A stretch of DNA of 64,000 nucleotides from Inia geoffrensis. Lineage: Eukaryota > Chordata > Mammalia > Artiodactyla > Iniidae. Under the pieces are notes generated by a model. It saw only the letters and a program-made list of their open reading frames with translations. It was not told the origin of the DNA and did not search any database. The stretch covers positions 165,498,044 through 165,562,043 of the forward strand of contig CM070901.1 in the NCBI GenBank assembly GCA_036417435.1, written 5' to 3'. The position numbers and the translations under genes are program-made. Below, piece after piece: positions 1 through 11,909 of this stretch; within the stretch, counting starts at the first letter, position 1, and every line of letters begins with the position of its first letter.

Positions 1-265
1 GTCATACAGAGTGAAGTAAGTCAGAAAGAGAAAAACAAATATCGTATATTAACACATATATGTGGAACCTAGAAAAATGGTACAGATGAACCAGTTTGCA
101 GGGCAGAAATGGAGACACAGATGTAGAGAACAAACATATGGACACCAAGGGGGAAAGTGGCAGCGGGGGTGGGGGGTGATGAATTGGGAGATTGGGATTG
201 ACATATACACACTAATATGTATAAAATGGATAACTAATAAGAACCTGCTGTATAAAAAATAAATA
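1..265 (+). mobile_element. L1 LINE 3' end (cetartiodactyl type)
   Basis: The stretch matches the familiar end of a cetartiodactyl L1: the tail of ORF2 ('gtgaagtaagtcagaaagag'), then 'attgggagattgggattgac' and 'gtataaaatggataactaat' from the 3' UTR. It is truncated at the window edge and ends in an A-rich tail near 265. No intact reading frame remains. A related copy lies in the opposite orientation near 23.4-23.8 kb. Confidence 0.8.
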
Positions 266-1482
266 AAATTCAAAAAAACACACTTGCATATTTCAGTAAG
301 ATATATGAATGGAACTATAACCTGACATGACTGAAAAAAGACTAGAGTTGGCCAGTTATGTCCCACCCTAATTTAACCAAGGAAAGTGAGAAAATTAACT
401 GCATCTTTGTAATCATGTAATTAGAGCTACTTTCACATGCATTAAGTGTTGTCTGGTGGATTATTTTATAAGCATCTATTGTTACACAGCACAGAGGACT
501 TCTTTAACATGGTCAACTAAATATAATTTAAGTCCAATAGCTTCCTTGTTAACTTCATTTTGTTTCATTCTATTTTTTTTTGAGATATTTAAGCATAATA
601 TAGTAAATGATATTTTTCCCTTATCCTTTAGGATTTATTTTAAATACAGGCAAGGGTTAATGCCTTTGTCAAGAGGGATAAACAGTTTCTACTCCAGACT
701 TATAAAGTGAATATGAATTCCCAATAAAATGTAATTAATTGTACTGATTTAATAAGTGTGTGATTTTTATGTACATGAAAAAATAATATGGATTAATCAT
801 TTGACTTAATTTTTTCTGGAGCTATTAAACCATTAAATGACAAGAAGAGATTTTGCAAATTAAATGTTGAGACTGTTAAATTTAATATTTATTTTGTTGC
901 TTGGAACAACATATTTTCCCAAGAAATTAATTTCTAAATGATCATACATATCAATAAAAGTAGTATTTCAAAAATGAAACAACAAAAAGAGGCACAGGGC
1001 CTTCTTGTGATTTTGTGAAAGTGCCACCTCTGTCAACTTCTAAAGCCTGTCCTGCTTCCCAATCCACACCACCTGCTTCCTGAACTCTTACTCTCTGTAA
1101 GGTCCAAGCCTATGTCTTGTGTAATATTGAATCTCCAGGGCCTAACATAGTAGATTCTAACCTGTTTCTGAATGAATAAATGATAGCATACTGTTGCCTG
1201 TATCCACCCTTTATTAGGAAACAGGAGTTAATGAAGTTGGAAATAATTAATGGTCAGAACAATACTATATGGACACATTTAATCCTAATTCTGAAATTAA
1301 ATAGCTCTTGCCCATTCTGCAGAAGAAAGGAGATTTGGAACCAGTTGGCCAAGGCCCAGCAACTTACCCTAAAATGAGAGTCATGGAGTCCCCATGTTGA
1401 AGCAGAGATCATCTGGTCAAATTCTTTCGTTTTACAAATGGTGGAACTGAGACCCATAGAGAACAAAGCGACTTCTCACATG

Positions 1483-1530
<48 letters not shown>

Positions 1531-3599
1531 ATTTCTCATAAAGCCTTGAAGCTTTGTGGTCTGATAACACAGAAAAGGAGTCAAAGTAGGAAAGTTCCCT
1601 GCTGTTTATTGGCCATACCCTCTGCCCTGCCCCTTACCATATTGAGCTGCCCAAACCCACCATTGGAAGAGTTCCAGAGATGGGAAGGGAAGGTGGGATG
1701 AGGAAGCACTGCCCAAGGCTCAGTGGTCCCACTCCTAACCAGACAGTAGTTGGGTCACACATGGATTCCATCTTCACCTTCAACCTCTCTGGTCCCTAAC
1801 AAGAGGACAGACTACTTGCCTCTCCCTAAATCTTCCTCCACCCTACCCTTGCCTCAGGCAACTAAACTAAAGGCTAAGGACTAGAGTTGGGGGAGGTGTC
1901 TGGGCAGGATTATATCCTAGCATCCAGCCTATTGCCATCAGAAGAAAGATGGTCATCCAGGATCCTGCAGGAAAAAAAGAAATGATTATAAAGCAGAATT
2001 AGGTGGCTTTGAGAGCCTGGGAAACTTTTTAGGCTTAGATACTCCACTTTGGGGATTGTTCTGTAAGTCATTCATGCATTCTTTCAACAAAGCCTTCCTG
2101 GGACTCACCATGTGCCAGTTCCTCTGTTAGACTGGGGGGGAGGTGGTTGGAGACACAGAGATGAACTCTCTATCTCAGTGTGGACCCCACTCAACCCCTG
2201 TCACTTGTTGTTATCTTCATGGCCCTGTATCTTGAAATTTCAACCCTTACCCTACATCATTTCTGGAAAGCCTCAGGTTCTGATGAGGGATAAAAGTCTA
2301 ACTATGACTACCAACAACCTCACAATGACAACTCTACCATGTACAGCTGAGGAAGCTGAGACTTAGGGTAACTGACCTCTCCCAAGTCACATACTGTTAA
2401 ACAGGGACGAGATCCAAGACCAGCACCCTCCAGAAGCCAGTGTGCACCCCCAGACCCTGGCGCAGTCATCAGAACTTTATCACAGCAATCGCTGTGTACC
2501 AACCTGCCAAACTCCTGCTACTGGAGGCATTGGGCTCTGAAACCACAAAGGAAGAAAGATTAAGCTTAAGGAGGCATCCTGATAGTACCAGGCCAGCACA
2601 CTCCCATCATTGAAAGACTGGGCAAAAAGAGCCCTTTGTTGAAGCAGGGACTCAGAAGGGTGTGATGATGAACTTTCTGCCTCTAAAGAATGGAATTACT
2701 AAGAAGACAGGCTTTCCCGCAAGGGTCAGAGCTTTGGAAGGTTGTCAGGGAATAGAGAGAAAGGAGAGATGGTTTCAGACCAGCAAGGAGGATTTACAAA
2801 AAGCATACTGGCACAAGGGACAAACAGACTGGTAGAAGATTGGTCTGGTGTGGCAGGAAAGATGAGAATGGGAGGAGAGAAGCTTAATGAGTGAGAATGG
2901 AGCCGGGACCGGGTGAGGGGAGGAGACCTCTCCAGAGCAAAGGAGGAGCCGAGGAGGATATGGGCTTGGGGAGGACATGGACTAGAATTGAGGGAGGAGT
3001 CTGAGAACACACAGGTAGAAGGACGCTCAGTGAAGGGTCGGGGTCTCAGAGCAGGTCAGTGGGAAAATCTGGAAGAGGAGTCAAGGAGGCCCCCCATATG
3101 CTCCAGTTACCACTTGATCTAATGGGCCCGAACACCAGCCAGCCAGCGCCGCTCTCCAGACCCTCCCGAGCTGAGATCTCCCAGGCTCGATTCCTCCCAG
3201 GCGGACTCTTCTGACTACAGGTCTGCAGGGACACAACAGAAGGGTAGCGAGGTCTCTTCCCGCCCCAGCCTGGGCGGGCCTTTGTCCGAGACCCCCAGGT
3301 AGCCCCAGTGAGTTCTCCAAACTCTTGCCCTTTACGTCAATCCACAGGCCCCTCGCCCTCGGCCCCGCCTTCAGCCCCGCCCCCTGCGGGATAGGCCAAT
3401 CCCCAGCACCGCCGCCCTCCAGGCCCCTCCTTAGTCAGGCCCTTATTCGTCCCCCTCTCCTTAGTCCCTGCAGGCCCCTCCTTAGTCCCTTACCAGACTG
3501 CATTGCTTAGAGTCCGGCTCCTCAACTAGCCACCCGGAGCTGCGGCCGGCGGAGGCTGCAGCGACTGCCCGGAGCCTCTAGGGCTGTCTGTCTGCTCAC
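266..3599. other. Gene-poor flank with (CA)n microsatellite
   Basis: An AT-rich stretch (about 400-1000) is followed by unique-looking sequence. A (CA)n tract of roughly 43 bases lies at 1487-1529. From about 3240 to 3600 the sequence becomes GC-rich, with repeated 'ggcccctccttagtc' units. The last coding exon and stop of the ZP-domain gene should lie here or further left, but I could not identify them. The short reading frames in this stretch have no recognisable homology. Confidence 0.6.
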
Positions 3600-3921
3600 C
3601 GGCGGACACGGGCGTCCCGCCCGCTTGTCACACAGGGTCACTTGGCTCTGCAGGTAGAGCGTATCGCTAGTCGAGAAGCGGAACAGGTTGAAGGCCAGCG
3701 TCACCTCCAGGGATGCCCCGTTGGCCCGCAGGCCCCCCCGAGCAGCCTGTTGCTGACTGGGCAGCTGTGGGGAGAGGCAGCGTCACCCACTGCTAGGAGC
3801 CCCGGCAAACACTGATTTCCCATTTTTTGCTTGTCCTGTGAGTGTAGATGCTGGGTCTCATAATGAAAATTTGCATGCATTATTTCATTTCATACTCACA
3901 TCAGTGCTAGCAGGAAGACAG

Positions 3922-4145
3922 TTTTGCCCCCGTACTCTTTCTTCCTTTCTTCCTCCCTCCCTCCCTCCCTCTCTCTCCCTTCCTTCCTTCCTTTCTCTCC
4001 CTTCCTTCCTTCCTTCCCTCTTTCCCTCGTTCCTTCCCTCTCTCTCCCTCCCTCCCTCTTTTCTTTCTCTTTCCTTCCTCCTTTTTTTCCCCCTAACACA
4101 TTTTCTCTCCCTCTGTCTTTTCCTTTCTTCTCCTTCCCCCCTTCT
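3922..4145. repeat. Pyrimidine-rich (CCTT)n low-complexity tract
   Basis: About 220 bases consist almost only of C and T in varying CCTT, CCCT and CTCT units. Reading frames across it encode only Ser/Pro/Leu or Arg/Glu/Gly runs and are not genes. It lies in the ZP-gene intron between exons 5 and 6. Confidence 0.9.
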
Positions 4146-7097
4146 ATTATTATTTTGATGGTGTGATGGTAGTAAATCATGACAAGACGACCTTTAATTT
4201 TTTTGTTTGTTTGTTTTTCTAAGGCTCTCCCCTTTGATAAAGTTTGCTTCTTGACTGGGCATAGCTTATCAGTGATCACTTATTAGCAGTAACTTCTCCA
4301 CATTAAAAAAGGAAACTTTAGTTATTGGTGGCAAACTCTGGTAGACATAGAAAATTCTGAGCTAAGAGATTCGGAGGTAGGCTTGAACTGTTCACGTTAT
4401 TGTCATGGTGACTTTTTTTGAGGTAACAAAAACCTAGATGTAACCCTTTCACTATAACTGGTAGTATTTGGATAGACCTGTGGTGTAGAGTCCATGGGCA
4501 GAAAGAAAGTCTTATTACACATAGGCCCTGTTCTAGGTGCTTGGGAGAATTAGAAAACTGAGTGAACAAAACAGACCAAACCTCCTATTCTCTTGTGGGT
4601 GAGGGGAGACAGACAATAAATAACTTAATAAAAAAAAATAAATGATCTCATGTAATGTAGTATGATAGGAGGTGATAAGTAGATAGAAGAAAGAAATAGG
4701 GATCTCGACTGGATGAGTGCAGGGTAGTTGCAATTTTACATAGCATGGACAGGGTAGGTTTCATTGAAATGGTACCATTTTAGCAAAGACTAAGGAGATG
4801 AGAATTTGCCATATGGGTATCAGGGAGTTGAGGGTTCCAGGAAGAGCAAACATCCAATGCAAAAGCCTAAGGGACAGCAGATTATCTTCCCACTGAGTTA
4901 CCAGCCACACAGACGCTACCTCCTGTGGGCATTAGGGAGTCACCTCTGCACTGTGTCTCTTGTGCTTCCTGAAGCCCATTTAGTCTTTTTTACCGTGATC
5001 TTTATTCCAGGAATCAAACTCACCATCAATAAATCCATTCTAGTTTCCCCCCTTGATGGTCTTTTTATTTTTTAAAGATGAGGAAACTGAGGCTCAGAGA
5101 AGTTAAGTAGGTTGTCCAAGTTTCTTCAGGTAGCAACCTGGCTGCAGTGCCCTCCCATACCCTTAATCACTAGGTTCTCTTTCCTCCTGACAAAGGAAGA
5201 ATTGCACGCTAGGACTGTTTTTGAGGTATTTCAGAACCGGGACTCTGGAGCATGAGTAGACCAGCATTATGTCCTTGGTCTAGTCATTAAACTCTGTACC
5301 CTCTCTAATCCCCTCATCTTTAAAGTGGGGGAAATAATACTTCACAGTGTTGTTTTCACGTATAAATGAGGTAATGAATGATTCACTGTGTTCTGCGAAG
5401 ACTTGTTAATATTAATTAAATACAACCAGAAGACAGGAGACACAGCTCCTTCCCTAGACCATGAGCTGTTGAGGGTAAGGACTTGGCCCAGAACTTAGCA
5501 AGATCTCCTACTTTGAGTTGTGTGAACTGAGCCTACGTTTCTCTATCTACAAAGTGGGAACAAAAATATACCTATCTCATAGAGTGTGTTGTGAGGTTTA
5601 AGTGGGTTAATATATGTGAAGTGATTTGAACAGGGTCAGGCATGGAGTAAATGTCAAATATATTACATAGTGTATAGCACCCTTAAATGTTAGTTTTGTT
5701 TTTGTTTTTTTACTTTTATCACTGTAGGTCCTCAGTAATTGTTTGAGGAAAGAATACAAGGAATGAGTATCATTAATTGGCTGTAATGTTGGACAGACCT
5801 TAATCTCCCAACGCCTTAATTTACTGATGTGAAAAATGAGAATGGTAATAATACTTGAATATTTTTCAACAAACATTCACCCAGCACTTAACTTTCTCCC
5901 ACTGTCTATGTACCAGTGATACAGAGAAGAGTGACAGGATCTGTGCTCATAGGTACAAAACCATCCAGCACAAGCTACAGTCCAAGAGCTAGTGTGGCAC
6001 TGAAAAGTGGTTACCAGAGTCCAACAGGTACTTACCTCTCCTTCACAAAGTAGTAGGTGGCCTTAACAGCACCTGTCCTGAAGACGTTGGTGCTGGTAAA
6101 GACCTCATTGGCCACCAGGGCAAATCTGTCTGGGCCACTACTTGTGGTTCTGAGGACCACGTAGAGAGGCTTGCCAAGGGAAACTGGTCTGTTCTTAAGT
6201 GGAGATGAGAGCTGAGGGTCTGTAAAGATGCCCAGGATGACAGTGGTGTTCCCAGTGCTCGTAATATGGATGGTGATATATCAGGACAGGGATGGGAATG
6301 AGACCCTCACCACAAAACCCTAGAGGTAGGGGCATCACTCACATTCTGCCTTGCACCCTAGGTCACTGAGCACTGATAGCCATAGAGAACTAGGGGAGGG
6401 AAGGAGCAAATCTTCTAACTTTCCTCCTGGACCTCCTAAAAAGTGAGGGGCCGCATCACAGATCCCCAGACCCCAGGACCCTTGAAGCCATCTGAGCCAT
6501 CCTACCTCAAGGTAATTTACATAAACAACCCATAATGCATTACTTCACAGAACATCTTTTTCTTCCAATAATACTCCGAGTCTCAATCTAAGAGGTACCT
6601 ATGATGGGTGGGCATGGCGGGGCAACATCCTGAGGGTGTTGACTCCTTTTGCCTGGATTATAGGTAGCAGTGAGAACTTGAGAGCCTCCACAGGGCCCAG
6701 CCCAAGAGGCAGCTGACAGAAAAGAACTCACGGGAAGAAGACCACCAGGTAGGGGTGAGTCTGGCTGACATTTACCACCAGAGGGTACGTGCAGCTGAAT
6801 TGAGCATTGTGGAACCAGTATTGGTATAGTCAGGGTGAGCCTGCAGAAGCTGCGCCTCCAGAGAATAAAGGGAGTGGCTGTTGTTGGTCTAAAAGACACA
6901 GGGAGGCAGCCATTACTCTCAGACCTCCAGGGGAATCACTTTCTTCCATCATCATTTGCTTCAAGTTGTTGATTTAAATAAGAGTAATGACTAAAGTTTA
7001 CTGAGCGTGGGTTGTATTCCAGGCACTGTGGCCTGACCACTACTCTCTGAGGAGGGTTCTGTTATTAGTCCCATTTTACAGAAGAGTAAACTGAAGT

Positions 7098-7220
7098 TTG
7101 TTTTTTTTGGCCGCGCCATGCGGCTTGCGGGATCTTAGTTCTCCGACCAGGGATTGAACCCGGGGCCCTCAGCAGTGAAAATGCAGAGTCCTAACCACTG
7201 GACCGCCATGGAATTCCCAG
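7098..7220 (-). mobile_element. Short CHR-type tRNA-derived SINE
   Basis: The reverse complement begins 'gggaattccatggcggtcca' and ends in an A-rich tail, as in short CHR SINEs. It is flanked by a direct repeat, agtaaactga, at 7085-7094 and 7224-7233. It interrupts an older MIR (about 6990-7330). Confidence 0.9.
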
Positions 7221-7879
7221 AACAGTAAACTGAGGCTTAGAAAGTTAAAAGATTTGCCCAAAGCAACTAACAAAGCCAGAATTCAACATCTCTCTGATCC
7301 CAGAGCCCATGTTCTTAACCTCTGTGCCAGTGGTTCTCAAATTTCAATGTGCATTTTAGAATCTCTTGGAAAAAAATAAAAGAATCACTGTGGGGCTTGT
7401 TAAAATTGCCAAGTCCTGGTTCTTATCCCAAGATTCAGATATCTTTTTGGTATTTCATTGTTTCCATAGGATTTTAAAAAAGGAATCAAAATGATTTGTT
7501 TTGTTGCTATAAATCAAGCAGTTTATTAAAAAAAGAACACTGATAGAGAATTCTAGGGGTAGAGCCAAGGACTTAGCTATTACATGTTGAAACTGCCGCT
7601 TCTGTTCTATGACTTAGGCAAGAGAAACCATGAATCTGTGGGTGGCAGAACAAGACACTGGAGGAACTAAATCACCCGCCCCACCCTGCCGTTAGAATAA
7701 ACTCTAGTTTTCAAAGTGAGCCTGGGGAGCTCCAGAGACTCTTTGAAGGGGCATTACAGCCCACCTATGTGCTAGGGGAAAGCTGACCCAGCAGGGCACT
7801 CTTCCTCCCACTCCATTCCATCAGACCTGCCCTGCTTTTATATATTTATTTTTATATTTGGCTTTTATGTAAGATCCCT

Positions 7880-8130
7880 TCCAAGGAAAGGAGGTGACAG
7901 CACAGTGAGCAGTTAGGAGCACAAAACAGCTCTGTTAATAACTAGCTGTGTGACTTGGGAAAATCCCTCAACTTCTCTGAGCCTTAGATTACTCATCTGT
8001 AAAATGGGAACCTCACAGGATTATTGTGAAGATTTAGTGAGATAGTGCCCGTAAAAAAGAATTTGACCCACAGCACATGGTACATGGTAAGAAATTTATA
8101 AATATTGGTTGTGGTTGTGGTAGTCATTAT
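7880..8130 (+). mobile_element. MIR SINE
   Basis: The MIR core is clear: 'actagctgtgtgacttggg', then 'tactcatctgtaaaatggga', then the 3' part with 'ggattattgtgaagattt'. This is an old mammalian-wide repeat in the ZP-gene intron between exons 3 and 4. Confidence 0.8.
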
Positions 8131-9814
8131 TTTAAAGGATTCTGTAGCTGACAAGTTTGGAAACCAATTTCCCAGTCCATCAATCATGGCACCATTTATA
8201 AAGGCATTCTCAATCTGATGGGGGATAATGTGGTCTCTTCCCCAAAAAGACTGGTCTGACTGCTAAGACTGGACTCCATTCCAGATAATTATTCTTCGGT
8301 TAAATGGAAATAAAGTCACAACTGCTGCCCAATCATTCATTTCCCAGTCCCTCCCCCAAAACACACATACAGTCCAACTTCCTATCAGAGGGCCCCTCCC
8401 AGATTGCTCACAGAGAGGCGGAGTCCACAGGTACCCTCCTTCTTCTCCATTGTGAAGACCTGGACACTAAGACCCTCCTCTGTCTTACTGACACTGCAGC
8501 ATCCTGAAAAGGCACCTTCTTCCAGGACCCAGTGGCGAGTCTTCAGGAAGCAGCTGCTCAGGACCACCTCAATTTCCTGCAGCTGGCAGTGCAGGGCCAC
8601 CAACACCCTGGATAATTCTGCAGGAGGACAAGAGCCAGGGCAGAGGCCTCCTGAGGCTCCTGGGATGACGCCATGGGCAAGGGTACGCATTCTAATCTGG
8701 GTGGAGGAAACACTGTGGGGATATTAGCCCAACCCATGACAACTCGCTTCAACGAAGACTCTCCCCAGAGGGAGGTGAGACCCCTCTGCCATGATTGCAC
8801 TGGGGGACCCTGATTCCTGGACTTAGTTGATCCACTCAGAACCACTTTCCCAGGAACTGAGCCTGAAAGGAGGCGGTATAAAGCTTGAGAGTTGTGAGGC
8901 AGCCCTCTTCTGCCACATGGGCTGAGAGGCAGGACAAGCCAGTGTGTGGAGAAGGGAACAAAGCAGGTACGGGTGCAGAAGGGGAGAAGCAAGACTGAGA
9001 GAAGAGAGAGGCAACGCCCTGGGTTCCACCACATGCATGGTTCCAAGTCCCTGGAGACCCTGGTTGGAGGCTACTCTTGGGCTCCATGAGATGCCCTTGT
9101 AATAAATTCTCTTGTTTCCCCTTCTCCAGCCCCGTTGGTTTCTGTTACTTGCCTGGCAGATTATTTTTGGAGATATTAATTTGTTTTGTTCTTTGATTTC
9201 CTTCTCATTCCAGCAGGTAACCTGGGCCTTAGGGGTTTTTGAGGGACCTAAACTGTCTGAAATCAATGGCTCTTTCTGTCTTATAAAAGCCTAAACTCCC
9301 AAAGAGACATTACTGAGGGAGGAGAGGGAGGGAGTGCCTTTGAGAGCCATGAGGGAGAGGGGCAAGTCTTCAAGTCCTTATTAGGATTTCTTAGTTTCAT
9401 GAGGCAACAAATTTTATTTTATTTTGTTTAATGTTTTCAATTTTTTAAATTAAGTAATTAATTAATTTTCCTCAAGCCAGTTCGTGTTGATTTTCTGCCG
9501 CTGGCACCACATGGTGCCCTGATCCATGTCAGGCACTAGTGGTTTCGGGTGATGGAGAAGCTAATATCAATATTTAACCCTTCCCTCTTTCTATGTCTCC
9601 TCTTTCCACACTTGCTGTTGAATTTGGAATGAACTGCTTATAGTTAGTCATTAAGTAAAATGTTATGGAAATACTAAATATTTCTGGACTTGTTTTATTG
9701 CTTTGAATTTAAAGATTTTGTTTTCCTTTCCTTTTCTTTAAAAGCTCACTGATTCTATCTTGGAAGGCATGTTTTGTCAGAGGGATGGGCTGCAATATAA
9801 GAGCAGGTGCTTTG

Positions 9815-9912
9815 GGAGTTCCCTGGTGGCCTAGTGGTTAGGATTCCAGGCTTTCACTGCTGTGGCCCAGGTTCAATCCCTGGTGGGGGGAAGTTCCCCC
9901 ACCCAAAAAGAA
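9815..9912 (+). mobile_element. Short CHR-type SINE
   Basis: Opens with 'ggagttccctggtggcctag' and keeps the B-box-like 'ggttcaatccctggtgg'. It is a short copy (about 100 bases) with a weak A-rich tail, in the ZP-gene intron between exons 2 and 3. Confidence 0.85.
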
Positions 9913-10856
9913 AGAGCAGATGTTTTGTACCAACCTGAGTTGGTGGAAGGGGAGCAGTGTAAGTCAGTCAGTCACATAACTTTCTGCTAGTGCAATCAAT
10001 AGTATATTGTGATATGGAATGCCAAATAATATCAGTAATAGCTAACACTCAAAAACTGATGCCCGGAAGTTAATGTGATCATATTATCTCCAGCAGAAGA
10101 AGATGAGTCATGATTCAAACCCAGACAGTCTATCTTGCAGAGTCCATGTTCTTACTCACAGGGAAGAAAGTTAACATGAATAGAAAAGGTGTCTCATTCT
10201 CAATGTGTGAAAACACAATGATATACTTCCTATATCCTGTGGAGGGACACATGTTGCATTGTACAAGTGGGTACATAACCCTGGTCTCCCCAGGATAGTT
10301 TGTTGAGATGGGGACAAACCTCTAATGAGCCAGAGTTTGACTAAAGTCCCCCTGGGTCAGACTTGTCATCCTGGTCACTTCTACCTTGCCCAGCCTGCTC
10401 AACTCTCATCTGAACTCCCTCGTTGGCAACAGGGTATATTCCAAGGTACTGCTTAAATGTTCCTAAGAATGAGGTTTCTGGGGACACTCTTGGAAAATGC
10501 ATGCCATAATCTGTTTTAAAAATCTGACTTTGAAAGGAGTCACAGTGAACAGTGGAATACTAAATATTAAAGGCTCTGAAAAGTCCTGCAGTCAAAAAAC
10601 AGTTTTGTTTAATCCAGTATTTCCAAAATATACTTGACAATACAACCCTTTTGTTTTAGTGTAATGTCTATTGAAATCCCATAGCACTGGTGTCCCACAA
10701 AATACATTTTGGAAAATACTGGCCCATAAGTTAAGCACTGCCTAGTTTTAAATGTAATAGGAGCTTCATCCTAGGGCTGGATTATCCAATAGACCAAAGC
10801 AGGAATGCCAAGGAAATATTTTTTGAAGAAATTTGATATTTTAAAAAGCAGGGTAG

Positions 10857-11154
10857 GACTTCCCTAGCGGTGCAATGGTTAAGAATCTGCCTGCCAATGC
10901 AGGGGAGACAGGTTCGATCCCTGGTCCAGGAAGACCCACATGCCACAGAGCAACTAAGCCCATGCGCCACAACTACTGAGCCTGTGCTGTAGAGCCCACG
11001 AGCCACAAGTAGTGAAGCCTGTGCTCTGCAACAAGAGAAGCTACCACATTGAGAAGCCTGCGCACAGCAACGAAGAGCAGCCCCCGCTCGCTGCAACTAG
11101 AGAAATCCCATGCAGCAACAAAGACCCAACACAGCCAAAACAGAAAAAAAAAAA
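10857..11154 (+). mobile_element. Long CHR-type SINE
   Basis: This copy of about 300 bases has the tRNA-derived head ('gacttccctagcggtgcaat'), an extended body with the 'caactactgagcctgtgctg' section, and an A tail. A target-site duplication of about 'aaaaagcagg' flanks it (near 10843 and 11150). Confidence 0.9.
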
Positions 11155-11540
11155 AGCAGGCTAGTCATTTTAGGAAAAGCAGAATTTTGCTAACTTGAAA
11201 TTTTGGGGGGGTTAGATTTATTTCAACTGTAGGAGGCATATGTTTGGGGGACACCATCATCTTTTTTGGTTCCTAGGACCCAGCTTCTGCCCTGCCAGAG
11301 GGTGAGCCTGGGAGTTAGTTGTACTGCTACTAACACAGGGAGAACCTGTGAACCCACCCACACTGGTCTTGCCTCAACAAGATTTTTGCCTCAGTTTCCC
11401 TGTCTAGCCCTCCAGGCCTGTGTTGGGGCTACAGCCTTTTTCTTTGGTGGATCATCATCTTCTCCCCCCAGGAAGGCTTAATCTCTAGTCAGTAATTAGA
11501 ATTCTGGGGGCTGGGGGTTGATGAATTGTCCATTCTACCT

Positions 11541-11909
11541 CTGCTGTATACTGAATATTTGCACACACTCCCACCCCAAATCCATATGTTAAATCCTAAT
11601 GTCCAATGTGACAGTATTAGGAGGTGGGGCCTTTGGGAGGTGATTAGGTCATAAGGGTGGAGCCCTTATGAATGGGATTAGTGCCCTTATAAAAGAGACC
11701 CAAGAGAGCTCCCTTGGCCCTTCCATCATGTGAGGATACAGCAAGAGGACAGCTCTCTATGAACCAGGATGTGGGCCCTCACCTAATAGCGAACCTACTG
11801 GTGCTTTGATCTTGAACTTCCAGCCTCCAGAAATGTGAGAAATGTTTCTGCTGTTCATAAGCCACCCAGTGCATGGTATTTTGTTATAGCAGCCTGAATT
11901 GACTAAGAC
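11541..11909 (+). mobile_element. Solo LTR of the MaLR (MLT1) type
   Basis: The element carries the hallmark MLT1-type sequence: 'ggaggtggggcctttgggag', 'ggtcataagggtggagccct', 'cccttataaaagagacc' and the end 'gaattgactaagaca'. No internal retroviral sequence follows, so it is a solo LTR. It lies in the ZP-gene intron between exons 2 and 3. Confidence 0.85.

Noticed and set aside
1487..1529. Repeated CA units as a possible CRISPR-like array
   Set aside because: This is a simple microsatellite in a mammalian genome; no repeat-spacer structure exists anywhere in the window.
3838..4279. Ser/Leu/Pro-rich and Lys/Glu/Gly-rich frames
   Set aside because: Both are translations of a CCTT-type low-complexity tract.
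8800..9300. Possible further LTR, with 'ggtataaagc' and 'aataaattctc'
   Set aside because: TATA-like and poly(A)-like words are present, but I could not place TG and CA ends or a target duplication.
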